Of a DNA stretch of 64,000 bases, positions 1-14,100 are shown piece after piece. Numbering within the stretch: the first letter of the stretch is position 1; each line of letters opens with the position of its first letter. The notes beneath the pieces are model-generated. The model was given only the letters and a program-made list of their open reading frames with translations, searched no databases and had not been told where the DNA came from. The stretch spans positions 23,260,086 through 23,324,085 of the forward strand of contig CM031864.1 of the NCBI GenBank assembly GCA_018697195.1. Direction: 5' to 3'. The translations under genes were made by a program, and so were the position numbers. The DNA comes from Certhia americana (Eukaryota > Chordata > Aves > Passeriformes > Certhiidae).

Positions 1-648
1 TTTTCTTGTGCCTGGAGTAGGACTGTCCCAGTGTTGCTTTGCTTCTCTAAACTTGTCCTGCCTGAGAGAGCTGTCCAAGCTGAGCTGGCAGGTGTCTGTG
101 CCTGTCACTTGGGTGCAGGGCTCCCTGGAAAGCAGCAAGGAATCACGGAAACAAAATCCAGTGACCAAGGACTGATTTCAAGGAGGGAGCAGATTAGGAC
201 TGTGCTTCTGTGTAGCATCACTTCTCATGTCTTTGTTTTTAGAGGGGAGGATCTTGCTGAACTCTGTTCTCAGAGTTCAAGGTACTGCACAGATGTGTTA
301 CATTTAAGATAAGAGACTTCATTTGATTTCTTTCTTTTTAATCAATAAAAGCAATATGCAGAGAGTAGTGACGTAGACTGTGAGTCTACTTCAGGCTGAA
401 AATTCTGCCACATTTGTAATGAGCTTTTAGCATTTCAGGGCATCTGATAATTGTTTCTGTTAATAGCAGAGTGGTATTGCTTTCTGTGGAAGCAGATTTG
501 AAAACAGATCAATATTTTAAAGAACTATAAAAAGGACTGAATCTGCTATGAAAGTTATGAATGGGTGAATCTGTTCTGGGCTTCCTTCTTTTTGCCAAAG
601 CCTTCCTGTATATTTAGCAAAGAAATAACAAACACTAAAGTTTGGTTG

Positions 649-660
649 TTTTTTTTTTTT
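649..660. repeat. Homopolymer T12
   Basis: Twelve uninterrupted T residues within intronic DNA. Simple mononucleotide run; no wider element recognised around it. Confidence 0.9.
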
Positions 661-3600
661 GTTTTCTAAAACAGACTGAGAAGCCATAGATTCTCATTCC
701 AAAAGCAAAATAGAGAAGTGATGTATTCACTTACCCTTTATTAGAACCTTATTTTGCGAAAAAATGAACAGTTTGTAATCAGAATTCTCTTACATAGTTT
801 ACAAGTGTTATTGGGGGACTGTAATCAGTAACCTTTGTCTTAAACTTAGCTGCTGGGCTTTGTGATGCTTGAAATGAGTCATACAATGTACAATGGCTTA
901 AAATTTTACTCTCTTATAAGTAGATCTATAACTCCCATCTTTTGAAGGAGTTCTAGTAACTGAATAATTGAGATTAAAATGACTTGTGTCCAAAAGTGAT
1001 GGTAGACAACTAACTGTGTATATGTTGGTGTTAAGAAGGGGTTTAGATGTACATTTGTGTGTGGTGTACTTTTCTGCATTAGCTGCTTCTAGATTAGTGC
1101 ATATTGAATAATTGTTGGATGTTGATTTTACTATATGCTGAAGGTTAGGAATGAGAAACAGTTTAAGTGTAAGAAAGAGCAAGATGGTAAACAAGAGCAC
1201 ATAGATGAAGACAAAGGTAAATCAAGTCATCTGTGCAGGGTGTTTCTTAAATATATGTTGTGTGTGTTTGGTTTATAACTGTTGGTTAAAGAAATTTTTC
1301 TTGGCACATCAGAAATGAGATTTCAGTATCTTGCTCAGTAGCTTAATGAAGTAGCCCCTTATCGCCATGCAGTTGGCTCCCTGTTTTTCTGTCTTTTTTG
1401 TTTTTGGGTTTAATTTTGTGTGCAAGTGTACGTGTGGGAGGAATTGTGACTGAGGCTGTTTGTTAAGGAGATGCTCTATAATTTGAAGAACAACAGAAAT
1501 GTATTCTTAAATTAAACTTCTGTAGTAAGAATTTATCTTGCAGAAATTTTGTGCAAAAGAAAGGTGTTGCTTCTCATCATCAGGACAAGTAAAGATTCTG
1601 GAATTTTATTCACTGCAGATGAGTTACCTGTACATTTCTTGATGTTTAATGCATATATGATCTCCATATGAAGGCATGTTCTCTTTCACATAGCTGGTAA
1701 AACACTGGTTAATAAAACCAGCTGAGTTTAATCACAGCAGGTGTTGCAGTTCAGTGCTTTGGTGATACTGGGCCAGTATGACCTGAAGATGACTGAAATA
1801 TCCAGGAAGTATCTTTTGAGAGATGCTTAACTCTTCTTTCCAGATCTGATAGCTTAAAATAGGTCTGATGTTGCCACAAGGAGCTCAGCGTGCAGTCTGT
1901 GGAAATAGGACTGCCTGCTTGGAACAAAACACCTGTACCCTCAGTCTAAAACATGCACTGTGTGAAACTTCTTTCCTGCTCATATCCCAAACTAAACCAT
2001 TACCCATTTTAGTGATCTCCAAAAGCATCAGGCCTCCTTTTAGCATTTGTGAAAATGTTCTGGAAAAAGGGGATCAATTTGGCTAAGGAAGGGCCTGGAG
2101 GGCTACCCCTATCACCTGCTCCTTCCATTTGTGTCCCTAGTGAGACTCCATTCTTGTATTTATAACTGAAAGAAAAATGGAAAATGTGTCAGAAGGCGGA
2201 TTCTAGCCTTCAAGGCAGAGAGGAAAAACTGGGAGGAGGTTTTGCAGGAGTTCATTCCTCTGTCTGCATGCAGCAGCTGGTGGTGCTGGGCATAGGCACA
2301 GTGTATCGCTGCCCAAAACTGCCTTGATGCATGTCCCCATCGTTTCTCCTGCATGGGTACCTGTGGTCACCCTTGGTTTGGAAGCTGGTGAAGGCAGAAA
2401 TTTTCTCTCAGAGTGAAATGTGGGCCTCTCTTGTGCAAGCACACTGGGGTTTGAGTTCTCTTTATACCCTTGGCCTCGGCAGCATTCTCGAGCAGTCCTG
2501 TTGGTAGCTGTGGTACAGAGCTTGTGAGCAGGTTCCTTCTCTTTTAAATATGCTACTGTCGATTCCCTTGGATTATAGTTTTTGTATTACAGGAAATAGG
2601 GATTATTTATTTCCTTTTCTTCACTTGTTCCATAGGTGACGTTTTAACCCCCCCATCACCTGTGTATCTTACTTGAACGTGTAATTTATTGAACCTGCCC
2701 ATACTTTTCCATACCTAGGTTATATTATTTTATATTCTTCTCTCAATCTTTTTTGGGTTTTGAGGAGAGGGTGGTCCAAAATGGTGGTGTGCTGTGGATT
2801 TCTGTACAAGCTAAAGGGAGAATTTTGAAGTGTTCTGATTTTTAGGTCTTCCACGTAAATATTTTTTGTCCTGTCAGTAACCTGGTGTAGAGCTAAAATT
2901 AATAACTATAAGAAAATCAATTTCAATTATCATGTTCTTGAGTTAATGCTCTGTATTTGTTACTTCTCAGACATTTTGTCTTTCTGAAATCAGTTTTTGT
3001 ATATCCTCTCTCACAGGCCTTCATATGTGTGAGAACGTGCATCTTGTTGAATTATTCTCAGTCAATAGCTGACTTGCATAAGCGAGTTCTTTGGTACCCT
3101 GAGCAGGATTATAGTATTATATCCTCTGTTGTTTTCCTTCAGTGGGAGCTGTGTTGTTTTGAGGGGCTGCCTTAGGTTCCCGTGTATCACCACTCAGCTT
3201 CAGAGAGTGCTGGCTCACCCCAAGGGCACCTTGTGTGTGAAGAAGGCAGATTGCAGTGCACCTGGAGCAGAGGTCCATCTGGTCAGTGGTGCAGAAGGCA
3301 ATCCTTTCCAATTCATGTACAGTAAATGCTTGTATTGCTATTCTTCAGTATAACTTCTGGAGATTAGTGGTAATTTGATGGGGTTTATACATGGTATCTC
3401 CAAGTAGTAGTTCAGTACAAGCCTGAGGGTGCTTGTGCTGTGGTGGCAGTGCAGCAGGTGGTGCAGGCAGTGACTCCAGTGTGCAATACATCTCCCCTTG
3501 GGAAGCAAGCCAGGCAGTCTTGGGAAAGATCACAGAGCCTAAAACATCAGAAGTTGACTTAAGTACTTTTATAGTTGAAGAGATTAATACCCAGCAGTCT

Positions 3601-3993
3601 CTAGGTTTGACAGTTATCCTGTGTGGGCTTTTTTTAGGGCATTACAAGGAACATTAACATGCTCTCTGAGCATGACTGACCTGTGTGATAGAGGGAGATG
3701 GTGATGTGTGCCTAATGTCTGATAGTTCTGAAGACAGAGAAGGTTCTTATCTCCTGATTTCTGCTTCCTTTGCAAATCTAACCTTGTTTGCCTGTTGGGA
3801 GACTGAGATGGTTGTTAGCCCTCCCTGGATTGTTGCATTTGTGTCCACACTCCCAAATCCTGTTGCTTTCTGTGTGCTGCTGTCATGACCAGGCACTTTG
3901 AGGTGCTGGTAAAGGATAAAAGTTGTTGTTTTGTTTTTCCTGTTATGACAAGGATGATTTCACACTTTCTTGTTTCAGCACAAAACACACTTT

Positions 3994-4010
3994 AAAACAA
4001 ACAAACAAAC
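3994..4010. repeat. (CAAA)n short tandem repeat
   Basis: About four units of CAAA followed by a C run. Short simple repeat in the intron. Confidence 0.85.
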
Positions 4011-4354
4011 CCCCAAAAAGCCTAGCACACCCCCTCATGTTCCCCCAATCAATCAACCTATGCCAGACAGCAATTTGTTTGCCTCTTATTTTGAGACACT
4101 CTGGCTCTCTTTTCAAAACAGATTGGGGAAATTGATGAGAGAGATGCATTTCCTCAGCTGTGTGTTATTCTGCTAGCAAAGACCAGGGAGTTCTTTCCAA
4201 GTACACACTCAAAAGAGGCCCTAAGAATTCCAAGATGCAAACATCGGGTTTTCTGCAATAATAATAAATGCTTTTCAGAGTTTCAAAATATTATCATATG
4301 TTTATTCAAGCATTAAAATATTGCTCAGGTCTAGATTTTTTTTCCTAGCCTACT

Positions 4355-4365
4355 TGTTTTTTGGG

Positions 4366-4396
<31 letters not shown>

Positions 4397-4397
4397 C
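4355..4397. repeat. T-rich / (GTTT)n low-complexity run
   Basis: T runs pass into GTTT and GTTTT units. Low-complexity intronic DNA without flanking signs of a retrotransposon tail. Confidence 0.85.
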
Positions 4398-7184
4398 CAA
4401 GATTAAAATAATAGATTTTTATTAATGTTAGTCTAGTTCAGTAAACTCTCCTGCTACTGTGGATTTTTCATGCTACAGCAATGCAGGTGTTGTGAAGAAA
4501 AAAAAATACAAATCACTGCAATGGGTTTTTTCTGGGTTTTTTGGTGTTTTTTTTTTTCCTGAAAAATCCAATGGTTTGTTCACATTCTAACTTTATGGAT
4601 AGCCTGTCTTGCCCACAGTTTTCCTTACAGGTCTTGTTTCACCCAAGAAGGCATAAGATACTTCTGTTGCCATACTTCTTTTATTTTATTTGCTGAAGAT
4701 AACTGGGACAGTGGGCAGTAGTGACATTACACTTTCAGTTAATTCTGGAGGATACAATTCTTCATGTGTGCCTTGAGTTCTGCTGTAATGTATCCATAGT
4801 GAGTATAAAATTAGGCTCTGCAAATATCCAGAATGCTGGGTGCTTGAGTATAATTTAATAATCTGTGTATTATTTTAAAGACACACATAAGAAATAGCTG
4901 CTTGCTTATAAAATACATTTACTGACCCATGAGTTAATTGATCCCTATGACTATTTAAACCTCAGGGCTTTAAAAGTTTTTCTCTTATCTTTATGTTAAA
5001 CAATGGAAAGTTTTACCGTATGTTCAAATAACGTCTTCATCAGGTTCACAACAGGATACCATAGTTAATTTTCAGTTGAGTGCTTGACAGGATTTTCTTT
5101 TTGCTGGCTGGTTGGGTGAAAGTCTAGACACTGAGAGACGAGGCGTTAGAGGGGCCTCACAGTATAGTTATTGTGAATGGTAAGTAGGAGCAGCTTCCTC
5201 TGATGTACGGACTCCATGCCCAAACCAGTGGTACAAAGGCATAGCTTTTGTTCAGGGGGATAGGGGCTAATCCAAATGCTGCACACTGTGAAAAACCTTT
5301 TATGGAAGGGGGGAAAAACTTGCCTTGAAGGTGAGAGGTCAGCAGTTTAACCTCTGACTACAAAACAAGAGACCAGCGAAGAATGGGACGAACAAGGGGG
5401 AAAAATACTTCAAGTACTCCATTCTTTGTTTATCAGAAATGGGTCAAGCAAATGAGTGTCAGGAATGGTTACAGGAGTTCTGATGGGCTGCAAGGAAGTC
5501 TGAAGATGTGCTCTGGCTTAGTTGTGCGTTGCTACAGAGTTTGGAGCTTGCATAGCTGTCTTTTCAATGTTTTATAAAGATATCCCCAAAACAAATCTTT
5601 CAGCAGTCCTGTAAAGCACAGACACTCTGCTTTCTTCCTCCTCAGCCCATATCAAGTCCTTTTGTTATTGCAATTTTTTATTCTAATTTTCCTTTGTGTA
5701 GATTAACATGATTTAGTATTTGGCCTTCTAACTCTCTGCACTGTTTCTAGGCTGTTTTTTGGAATTTGTGAAGAAGCATCACAGTATTCACGTATTCACA
5801 CGTGTTCAAAGGGCAGTGAGATGGGTCTCTTTTAGCTAAAGCCATTGGTCTTTGGGTGGTCACTGCCATTGTACAACAGCAGGGGAGAGCTGTTTGCAAT
5901 CTTTGTGCAAAGGGAATATGGAAGCTTTCCCCTCTGATCTCATTTTGGTATTATCAGTGCTGGGAATTTAGTCACAATCCAATTAGAAATGATGGAAGTT
6001 ATGTTAGCTAATAGTTAAGCCTCCCATATCCTCAGGTCTAGCCATTTGGACTAATGGGTTGTGCTGCTCTTGGCTCAGGCTGGGAGAAGATACCAACAGT
6101 GATTAATGCACTTGGTGCACTAAAGCTCCCTGCCTGGCATACAACCATTCCTTGTGCTTCACTACATCCAGCCCATGGGAAGCACTGCTCTCCTCCCTCC
6201 CGGCCTCTCCCAGCATGCAAAAAAGCAAAGAAGACATAATGCCTTGCTTCTGCACCTCTGGAAGTTTTATACTTCACTGGACATAGATGTATTGTGTATA
6301 TGAGGTAAATTCCTCTTCCTGCTTCCCACAAAGGGATTAAAGCTAGGCTTTGTTGTTGACCCTCTTCACATGTCACATCTTCAAACACTTGCTTATGACC
6401 TGGATAGCTTTAGGCCACTTGCATTCAGAGAAGTGATCAGGAACCAGCAGTGTTCCTCAGCTAGTCAGTGGCAGGGCCTCAGCTCTGTATATTTTTGGGG
6501 AAATATATTTTGGTAGAGACTTGGTTTTATTTGTGCTTGAAAATAGCACAGCCTCAGACATTGTGCATCCTCTGACCCTTGGCTGGGCTGAGTTTAATCT
6601 TTTGTTTCTCAATTTCACAGATATCCATCTTTCTTCTTTTTAAATATTTTAGGGGTAAATTCCTCAGAAAGGTGGTACTAAGTATACTTCCATGATCTGA
6701 CACATCTTCAAATGAGAAAAAGAAAACATGACTTCATTTTTCTTGCATTTCTTGGAACTTTTCGGGTTCACTGATTTTAAAATACAGCATTTTAGTGGAG
6801 ACCTTGTTAAAAATGTGGAGTTATTTATTATATAAATCATAAATGAAAGGCTTAGGATTGTGGCTCTTGCTGGAATTACCTGAGCAGGTGATTTCCATAG
6901 CTATTAAGTGAAAGTAAAATGAGGAACCCTTCATAGTCCTTTTGCCTTGTTCCTAATGGGTTAGTTTTGTCACTTTATGAATTGCGATCTTCTCATCTTT
7001 TCAAATTTGATGGGATGAAATGGTGTTCTCAAGCTAAATGACTGACATCTTTGCCCTTGTGGAAGCACCAGAAGTTAAAATATTGATGTATTTTAGAGTA
7101 GGCACCTTTCATTATATTCTATTGAAGTTTGGAACATAAGAAAGGGGTTTTTTCCCCTCGTAATTACTACTTCTGCAATCTTGA

Positions 7185-8120
7185 GAAGGAATCTAGACCT
7201 CTTCTTTAATGCTCCTTTAAGGTCATTGAGCCCAGGCCTTAAGCCAGCACTGCAAACTTCACCAGTAAACCATGTGGAGATGTCTAAAGCACATCTAAAC
7301 ATCTTTTAAATGCTTCTCAGGCATGGTGACTGCCTCACTTCACTGGGTAGCCTGTTCAGGCTTGACAACATTTTCTATGAATAATTTTTCCCTAATATCC
7401 AATCTAAACCTCCCTGGATACAACTTGAGGCCATTTTCCTTTGTCCTATCTCTTGTCACCTGGGAGGACAGACCAACTCCTTACTTGCTGCACCCTCCTG
7501 GCAGGCAGTTGCAGAGATCTGTAAGGTCTCTTCTGAGAGACCTTTTCTCCAGGATAAACACCCCCAGCTCCTCAGATGCTCCTCATCAGGCCTATGCTCC
7601 AGACCCTTCCCCAGCTCCACTGCCATTCTCTGGACACTCTCCAGACCCTCAGTGTCCTCCCTGAAGTGAGTGGCCCAAAACCAAACAGAGAGTTCAAGGT
7701 GCTGCCTCACCAGTGCCCAGTACAGGGGGACAATCCCTGCCCTGCTCCTGCTGGCCACACTATTCCTGATCCAGACCGGGATGCCCTTGGCCTTCTTGGC
7801 CACCTGTGCACAGCTGGCTCTTGTTCAGCCACTGCCAACCAGCACTCCCAAGAACTCTTCCATCAGGCAGCTTTCCAGCCACTCTGCCCCAGCCTGGAAT
7901 GCTGCATGGGGTTATTGTGGCCAAAGTGCAGCACCTGGCACTTGGCTCTGATTGAACCCCCTATGTTGGCCTCAGCCCAGCAATACAGCCTGCCCAGATC
8001 CCTCTGCAGAGCCTTCCTGCCCTCCAGCAGATCAACACTCCTGCCCAACTAGGTTTCATCTTCAAATTGAGGGTGGACATAATCCCCTTGTCCAAACCAT
8101 TGATAAATACATTATACAGA
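7185..8120 (-). mobile_element. CR1 LINE fragment, 5'-truncated, minus strand (copy A)
   Basis: Reading the minus strand, the block contains the end of a CR1 reverse-transcriptase frame followed by the CR1 3' untranslated part. The reading KGIPVWIRNSVASRSR and, nearer the 3' end, the complement of phrases such as 'cctaatatccaatctaaacc' and 'gaggccattttcctttgtcct' are standard CR1 landmarks. The 3' end lies near 7185-7215 and is eroded: the usual ATTCTATGATTCT-like terminal repeat is not recognisable. The 5' end is truncated near 8120, as is usual for avian CR1. No target-site duplication was seen, as expected for CR1. Positions 7532-7911 are almost identical to the other CR1 copy at 50709-51088, unlike the rest of the element. 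The element is a dead copy within the DENND1B intron, inserted antisense to the gene. Confidence 0.9.
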
Positions 8121-11100
8121 ATTTGCCCTGAAGAAAAGTGATACACTTTACAGTTTTAGGAAGAATGTTATTCTCTGGAATTTGCCTGATCCTCTGTGGG
8201 CTTGATGGAATGAAGGAATTTTAGCAATAGTAAGTCATTTGGGATAACTTGTTAAAATTAAGATGTGATATTCGCACATCCATGATTCTTGAAATCTATT
8301 TTTTAATATTTTCAGAAATTAGTGGATTTTCCCTGCTCTGGAAAGTTCAGGGATTTTGTTTATCAGAGTGATGGAAGACTCAAGACAAGAGAGGAGTTAT
8401 CTGAGGCATGCTTGAGAGAGAATGTGTGTCTTTGTTCTTGAAAAGTGCAGCAATATTTTCGTATCCCATGGGGTTTTTTAGTAATTATAAAAACAATGAA
8501 TTAAAAAGATGCTGTAAGGAGATACCTTATTTTATGCAGACATAATTTACGAGTGCATTCTATCCCATTGATTATGAAATTTCCAGCATGAGTGATTATG
8601 ATTAGTCTTTATTAATAAAAAAATGGAATTAGTTATCTTAAAGCAGAGCAACTTCTGATTTCTCTAGCTGCATATTGAATTGTTCTTGATGAGAAGTGTA
8701 TGCATGTGGGTAGTGAATGGTTTTTGCTGCAGCATAGTGTATTTTAATGCAGGAACTGACTTGTCTGAAAACATTTTAATGTTTTCTCCAAAAATTCTTT
8801 TGCATCTCTGATGAAGATTGGTTGACACCTGTGATGAATTCTTAGTGTTCTTAGCCTTTTTTGTTTTTCTGTTAAATGACCAAAGATACAATGATACTGT
8901 TTTCTTAGGCTCATCCAGTCATGACTCTAGTTTCCTTAGATCAGAAATTATTTTGCTTTCAGCTTTTAGCGTTGATTCTAGGCTCTTACATACATTTATA
9001 GAGCTCAGCTGTGCTCCACGAGGTGAATGTCTTTCATTTTCAGAAACAAAGCAAAGACTAAAGGGAAAAGCTCCATGTAGTTACCAAGCTGTTACCAAAC
9101 TTTACATATCCATTGAGCTCTCGCCTTAAGCCTTCCAGTGGTGACCCTGCAGCCATGGCAGCAGCACTGTCTTACTGGTGGGGATGGAGAATGTGCAGGA
9201 GGACAGAGCATGGGTGGGAAATGACTAGCAATGATTAGTGATGTGGGGCTTGTAGGAAATCTGAGGTTTCGTCAGCTGTGCCAAGGAAGAAGCTGAATTA
9301 CATAAAGAATGGAAACCAGAATAATACAGCCCTTCCAGTAGAATCAAACCTTTCCATGCAACACTGAGCATGGACAAATTGGGCAGTGGTTGAGAGGAGA
9401 ACTTTCTATGAAAATTTTCATACAGATTAATGTAATAGAGTGTGTAATGTTACATGTAGTGCCATATATTTTATCTCCTTGTGCATTCTGTTTGTAGAGA
9501 GCTGCTTCTGTTGTGGAGGTTTATAGGTGCATTTGGAAATATTAGCACCAGATTTATTTGGTAAATTGGTATTTTCAGATGAGACAACCTTAATTTATGC
9601 TGTTGTTGATTTATTAATAAGTGTTTCCTTGTTCTTTCACATCAATAATGGTAGTATCATTTGTCACCTTACAGATTTTTTTGACTGCTGTATGGTGCAT
9701 ACACAGGCATTACTCATGCTTTCCCTGGCCTCATCTCACTTCTTTCTGCTGTAATGCTTTTAGGAAAGTAAAATGAAGACCTTCATTACTTAAGAGGCAG
9801 AAATGTTCGGTTCAAACATATGGATGGCCCATCATTCTGCAATGCTCCCTTCCTGCAGTTTTCATCTTCCCATCTGCAACTACCCCACTGCTCTTCCAAG
9901 TGTATACGGGTCTGTTTTCTTTCTCCTTTCTACTCTGTGGCTGGGAGGTACTCCCTGGGCTGCTCTTTGCCTCGCTGGGGGGGTGATGGAGCAGCCGGAG
10001 CCTGCCATGCCTGGCTGCTGAGTGAGTCCTGGCTTTCCAAGTAGCCAAGCAGCCTGCCTGGGCTGGACCCTCACCCACCAGCAGAGCTGTGCTACCTCGC
10101 AGGGTGCCTTTGTTGAAGTAACTGCTTCTGACAAAAAAGTTCTTGTACTTTTCGAACAGCTAGTTTGAATGCAGACTGCTGAAATGGGAGAAGGCAGCTT
10201 CTGACCTTGCCTTCTGGAATGGCTCAATTTACAAAGGATGTGTTGAGTTCTGACCCCTCATGGGCCATGCGAGTGCAGCGTGTTGTTTTGAACTTTAGCT
10301 TTTTCTATTAGAGTGAAATATATTGTCTGCTATTATCACACTGTTAAATTAATTTTCACTATTTTGTGCATGATTTATTAGAGACTTCACTGGACAAAAC
10401 AGGCTTCAGGCATTGAGGTTTTGCAAGATAAAACATCATTGCACTTTAACCACATCACCTTACTTTGTACTGGGAGGTATATAAAGTCATGTATCTACAT
10501 CACCCTTCTATTTTGCTATTCTGAATAAATAGTATTCTATTATTCACTGAATTATGTGATACCAAGAACCATCTTGGGAGAGTTTCCTAGTGAATGTGTT
10601 CAGAATTATTAACTCAGAACCCACATCTCATGCCTCAAGGGCTGCAGGACATAAACCCATTCTGGCATAGCCTCTTTATGTATGTCAGGTTGCTGTTTAC
10701 ATGTCTGGTTTTGCTGACCTCTCTGCAACACATAATTGGAAATTTTGACCTGGGTAACTGTAAACACCTGTGAGAAAACCCTTCAACTTGCCTTTACTTG
10801 TTTTATGTGTTTGTGTGGCTTGTGCTTTAAAATAACTAAACTAGGCCCCCATGGATATGTCCCTTTTTAAATGCCCTTCCTTCTGAATAAAAAAAAAATA
10901 TAAATTTTTTTTTTTTCAAAGACATCGTGGTGTTTGGGAACCTGAAATAACTGACTTGAGGTCAGGCAACAGGTAACTGGCAGAACTGGAAAAATAATGT
11001 GCTTCTTCTAATTCCCAGTGCACTGTGCCGCTGGCTGGGTCTGTGTTCAGCCTCTGCTGAAGCAGAGCAGGACCAATATTGTTAATGCAGCTCAACAACA

Positions 11101-14100
11101 ACAAAAAATTTCCTGCCCTCTCTATCCACTTTGTGACTCTTCAGAGTTTTGGAACAGATGGAGAGAAGGCTGCAGAGAGTTGCAACTATGTCAGAGTTTA
11201 TTTTATTAAAAGATCAATACATTTTTCAGTTAGGAAATGCCAAAGAAACAAGTAAATTGCATTAGCCTTCTGCCATGTGTGGTGTTCTCTTTTAAAAGGC
11301 TTAGTAAGGGAAAAGTGCCCAGTTTGGGAACATCCCTGGGAGGGGTGTGACCTGCAGCCTCTCTTCCAGTTCTGGGAGGTCCTTGGTGGGGGTCAGAGTG
11401 ACCTGTGTTCCCTGGGAAGTCAGGTGCCAAAGCCACGGTGCCTCTGCCTGAGCCCCTGGGTCTTGGCATGCATTGTGTGTGGTTGCTGCCTTGCAAGTGT
11501 CTGGTAGACCCTTTCCTAATGTTTTGTTTGTTTTCTGTGGAAGAAACCCAAGGTTTGGTGATTCTGTGGGTGGTTTGGTAAGTGACTCATGTATCTTCAT
11601 TAGCTTCAAAAACTAATCCTAGAGGGGGCTCCTAACATAAATGCAAGTAAGTGTAAAGGTTGTTTTCTGTAGCCATTTTTCTGAGCATGGCTCTTGGATA
11701 CTAAAGTATGAGTGCTTCTTGACTGGGGAGTTCTCGGCTGTTGGTGTAACCCTGATCTTTCTGTAAGCAACCTCTCTTAACCTGCTCTTTGTGTTCTGTT
11801 CTTATCAAAAGTTTAGTGTTGACTTTTAAGGATTGGTATGGGAAAAATGTCAAAACACTGATTTTCAGCTGTATGCTGCCTTCCACAGACATGTCAGGGC
11901 TCAATGCATGTGGGCCAGCCTCTAAAATATTTTGTTGCCGGTTCTTGCTCACGTGGAGGGCCCTTGGGACAGATGGCCCCTCGCCGTTGATGGTTCGATT
12001 ACAGCGATCACCCACAGCTTCTGAAGAGTGCGAAGAAAAGAAATTGCTTTCTTTGTCAAGGTGTTTTCATTTCAATTCTCACCCATTAGCCCTGTTTGCT
12101 TAAGTTTTGAATTACTCCATCAGGTGACTGATGAGTTTTTTTTTTCCCCCGATGATATTAAAATAGATTTGGGGTAAGATGGAAAGGAAAAGCAAAAAAA
12201 GATTTGTGCTTATTGATCAGTGCTCCTTCATCTTTGTTCTGGTTTAATGTGTCATGAACAGCAAAGATTAAAATGAACACTGTATCAGAATATGCTAGAA
12301 AATACATATTTTAAAATGAAAGTCTGTGAACTCTTTACATATGTAGCAAGCTATATGTATGCTATGGCTAACCAACTTGGTTTTTAGAATTTTGGAGCTT
12401 TGTGTAACTAAGGTTTGTGATTGTTTTAATTTACATATATAAAATCATGAAATGTTGGTTTCTATAATTATAGCTTTTGAAGTTGGATGTGTTTCATCTG
12501 TAGTGCTGGAGATGTTCAGAGGAGTAGGAATATTCCAGGCCAGGTCCTGGTTACCAGTGCTGTTCTATTTCCATACCTTCCTACCACAGCCTGTAAGCAA
12601 AATGTGAAGGGTTTGAATTTCATGTAGAAAATGCTATTTGTAATTAGAGAATGAAAAAAGGATAAAGGATTTGAAACTATGCTTTTATAATATACAGTTA
12701 TGCTCATTTTTTCTCACACATAAGCAGAAAATCATTGCACAATTCCTAGTCTTGTTTTACAGCATAATCATAGAGATGGGGTGAATATATGATACAGTAG
12801 TATCTGTATTAATCAAATAAAATGTCATAAATAATCTGGAGTATAACAATGAAGAGAGACTCTAACCCCTTCTCTCTGTAGCTCTCCTTGGTTGTCAAGA
12901 CAGTGGCAGTGAGATTGCTCTTCCAAAGTATTATGTATTCCACTATTGCTCTGGCCTTTAGGTAATTTGTCCCTGTAAGTTGTTGAGTAATAGGTAGTTA
13001 CTTACCTGGTAATTATTGAGTAATCACATTTTATTGCTTGTGCTAGTCAGTATTTAAGGCAAGGGGCATAATTTAGTGGGAAGTCGTGCCATAGTACCAA
13101 CACTTGGGCTGTGTCCAGGATGTGGTCCTCACCAGCAGAAAGTGGAAGGAATGTTGCTGCACTGTTCAGGCAAGAACAATGTAAATAGACAGTCATTATA
13201 TAGTCTTTGGCCAAGAGGGAGTTCCCCTGCTGTACTCATTTTTTCTTGAAGTAGCCAAAGACTGGACTAACTTCTGCTTGCGGAAGGATTAAGCTTTTGG
13301 TTTAATTTTTTTATTGTTTTAGTTTATTTTTAAGGTATGTTAACTCTAAAGTAAAATTTATTTTTGTATTATTCTTGGAAAATGTCTGTCAAAGATGGCT
13401 TGGATCTCACTCTGTGTTTTCTGCAATCAATCAGTTTGCTTTACAGGGTCACATATATCCCTGGTTTCATTTCCAAGCTGATACCAAATTTGTTTTTCTT
13501 GGAGTAAATCAAGAGGCAGTAACTCAGGTATTCATAATGTAGTGAGATGTGGTTTTTGTCATGTGCCAAAAGCTTTTTGATTTCTCTATATGCTGTGTTT
13601 GTGGGTTCACAAAGCAAATATTACAGTGTAGTCTGTGAGAGAAAATGGTTGTCTCTGGTTATACATCACTGTCATGGAAGAGCAAGTTATGGTCCATCCC
13701 TGGTGTGTGTACTTGGCAGGGCAGGAGTTTTGCTTCTTCCTGATTGACTTAGTACATATTGCTTGGTAATAATGTTCTTGAACTTTTCTAGATCTTCCTT
13801 AAAATCAATATTGCATATTTCCTAATCCAGGAAAATTTAATGTAACCCACAATATTTTTAAAGAACTTTTAATTCCCATATCTTTATTTAAAATGAAGAA
13901 AACACTGCACAATGTCTGTTTGCAGGGGAGTGTGATAAGTTACTTTTTCATTCTTATGGGGAGGGTGTAAAACTTGTGTTTGCTTGCTAAGGTGAATGCT
14001 CTCAGTCTTACTGTTTTCACTTACTGTTCATTTCAGTAGATCACAGCCCAGCACATGTCCTTTAAATTTCTTTGAACAAGAGACCCAGGGACAGCAGAAG

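Larger units (their letters stand above)
1..7184 (+). other. DENND1B: DENND1B intron upstream of the first visible exon, 5' part
   Basis: No exon could be supported here. The stretch is AT-rich single-copy-looking DNA with stop codons in all frames and no open frame that resembles a known protein. Simple sequence includes T12 at 649-660, a CAAA run at 3994-4010 and a T/GTTT-rich run at 4355-4397. The first two coding exons of DENND1B (the N-terminal 28 or so residues in human) were looked for by eye and not found, so the window probably begins inside the intron that follows them. A divergent short exon could still be missed by eye. Confidence 0.6.

Noticed and set aside
7576..8052. 158-codon plus-strand open frame, and the matching 114-codon minus-strand frame at 50700-51044, looking like a conserved protein pair
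   Set aside because: Both are antisense readings of CR1 reverse-transcriptase sequence. Their identity reflects the shared 380-bp tract, not protein conservation.
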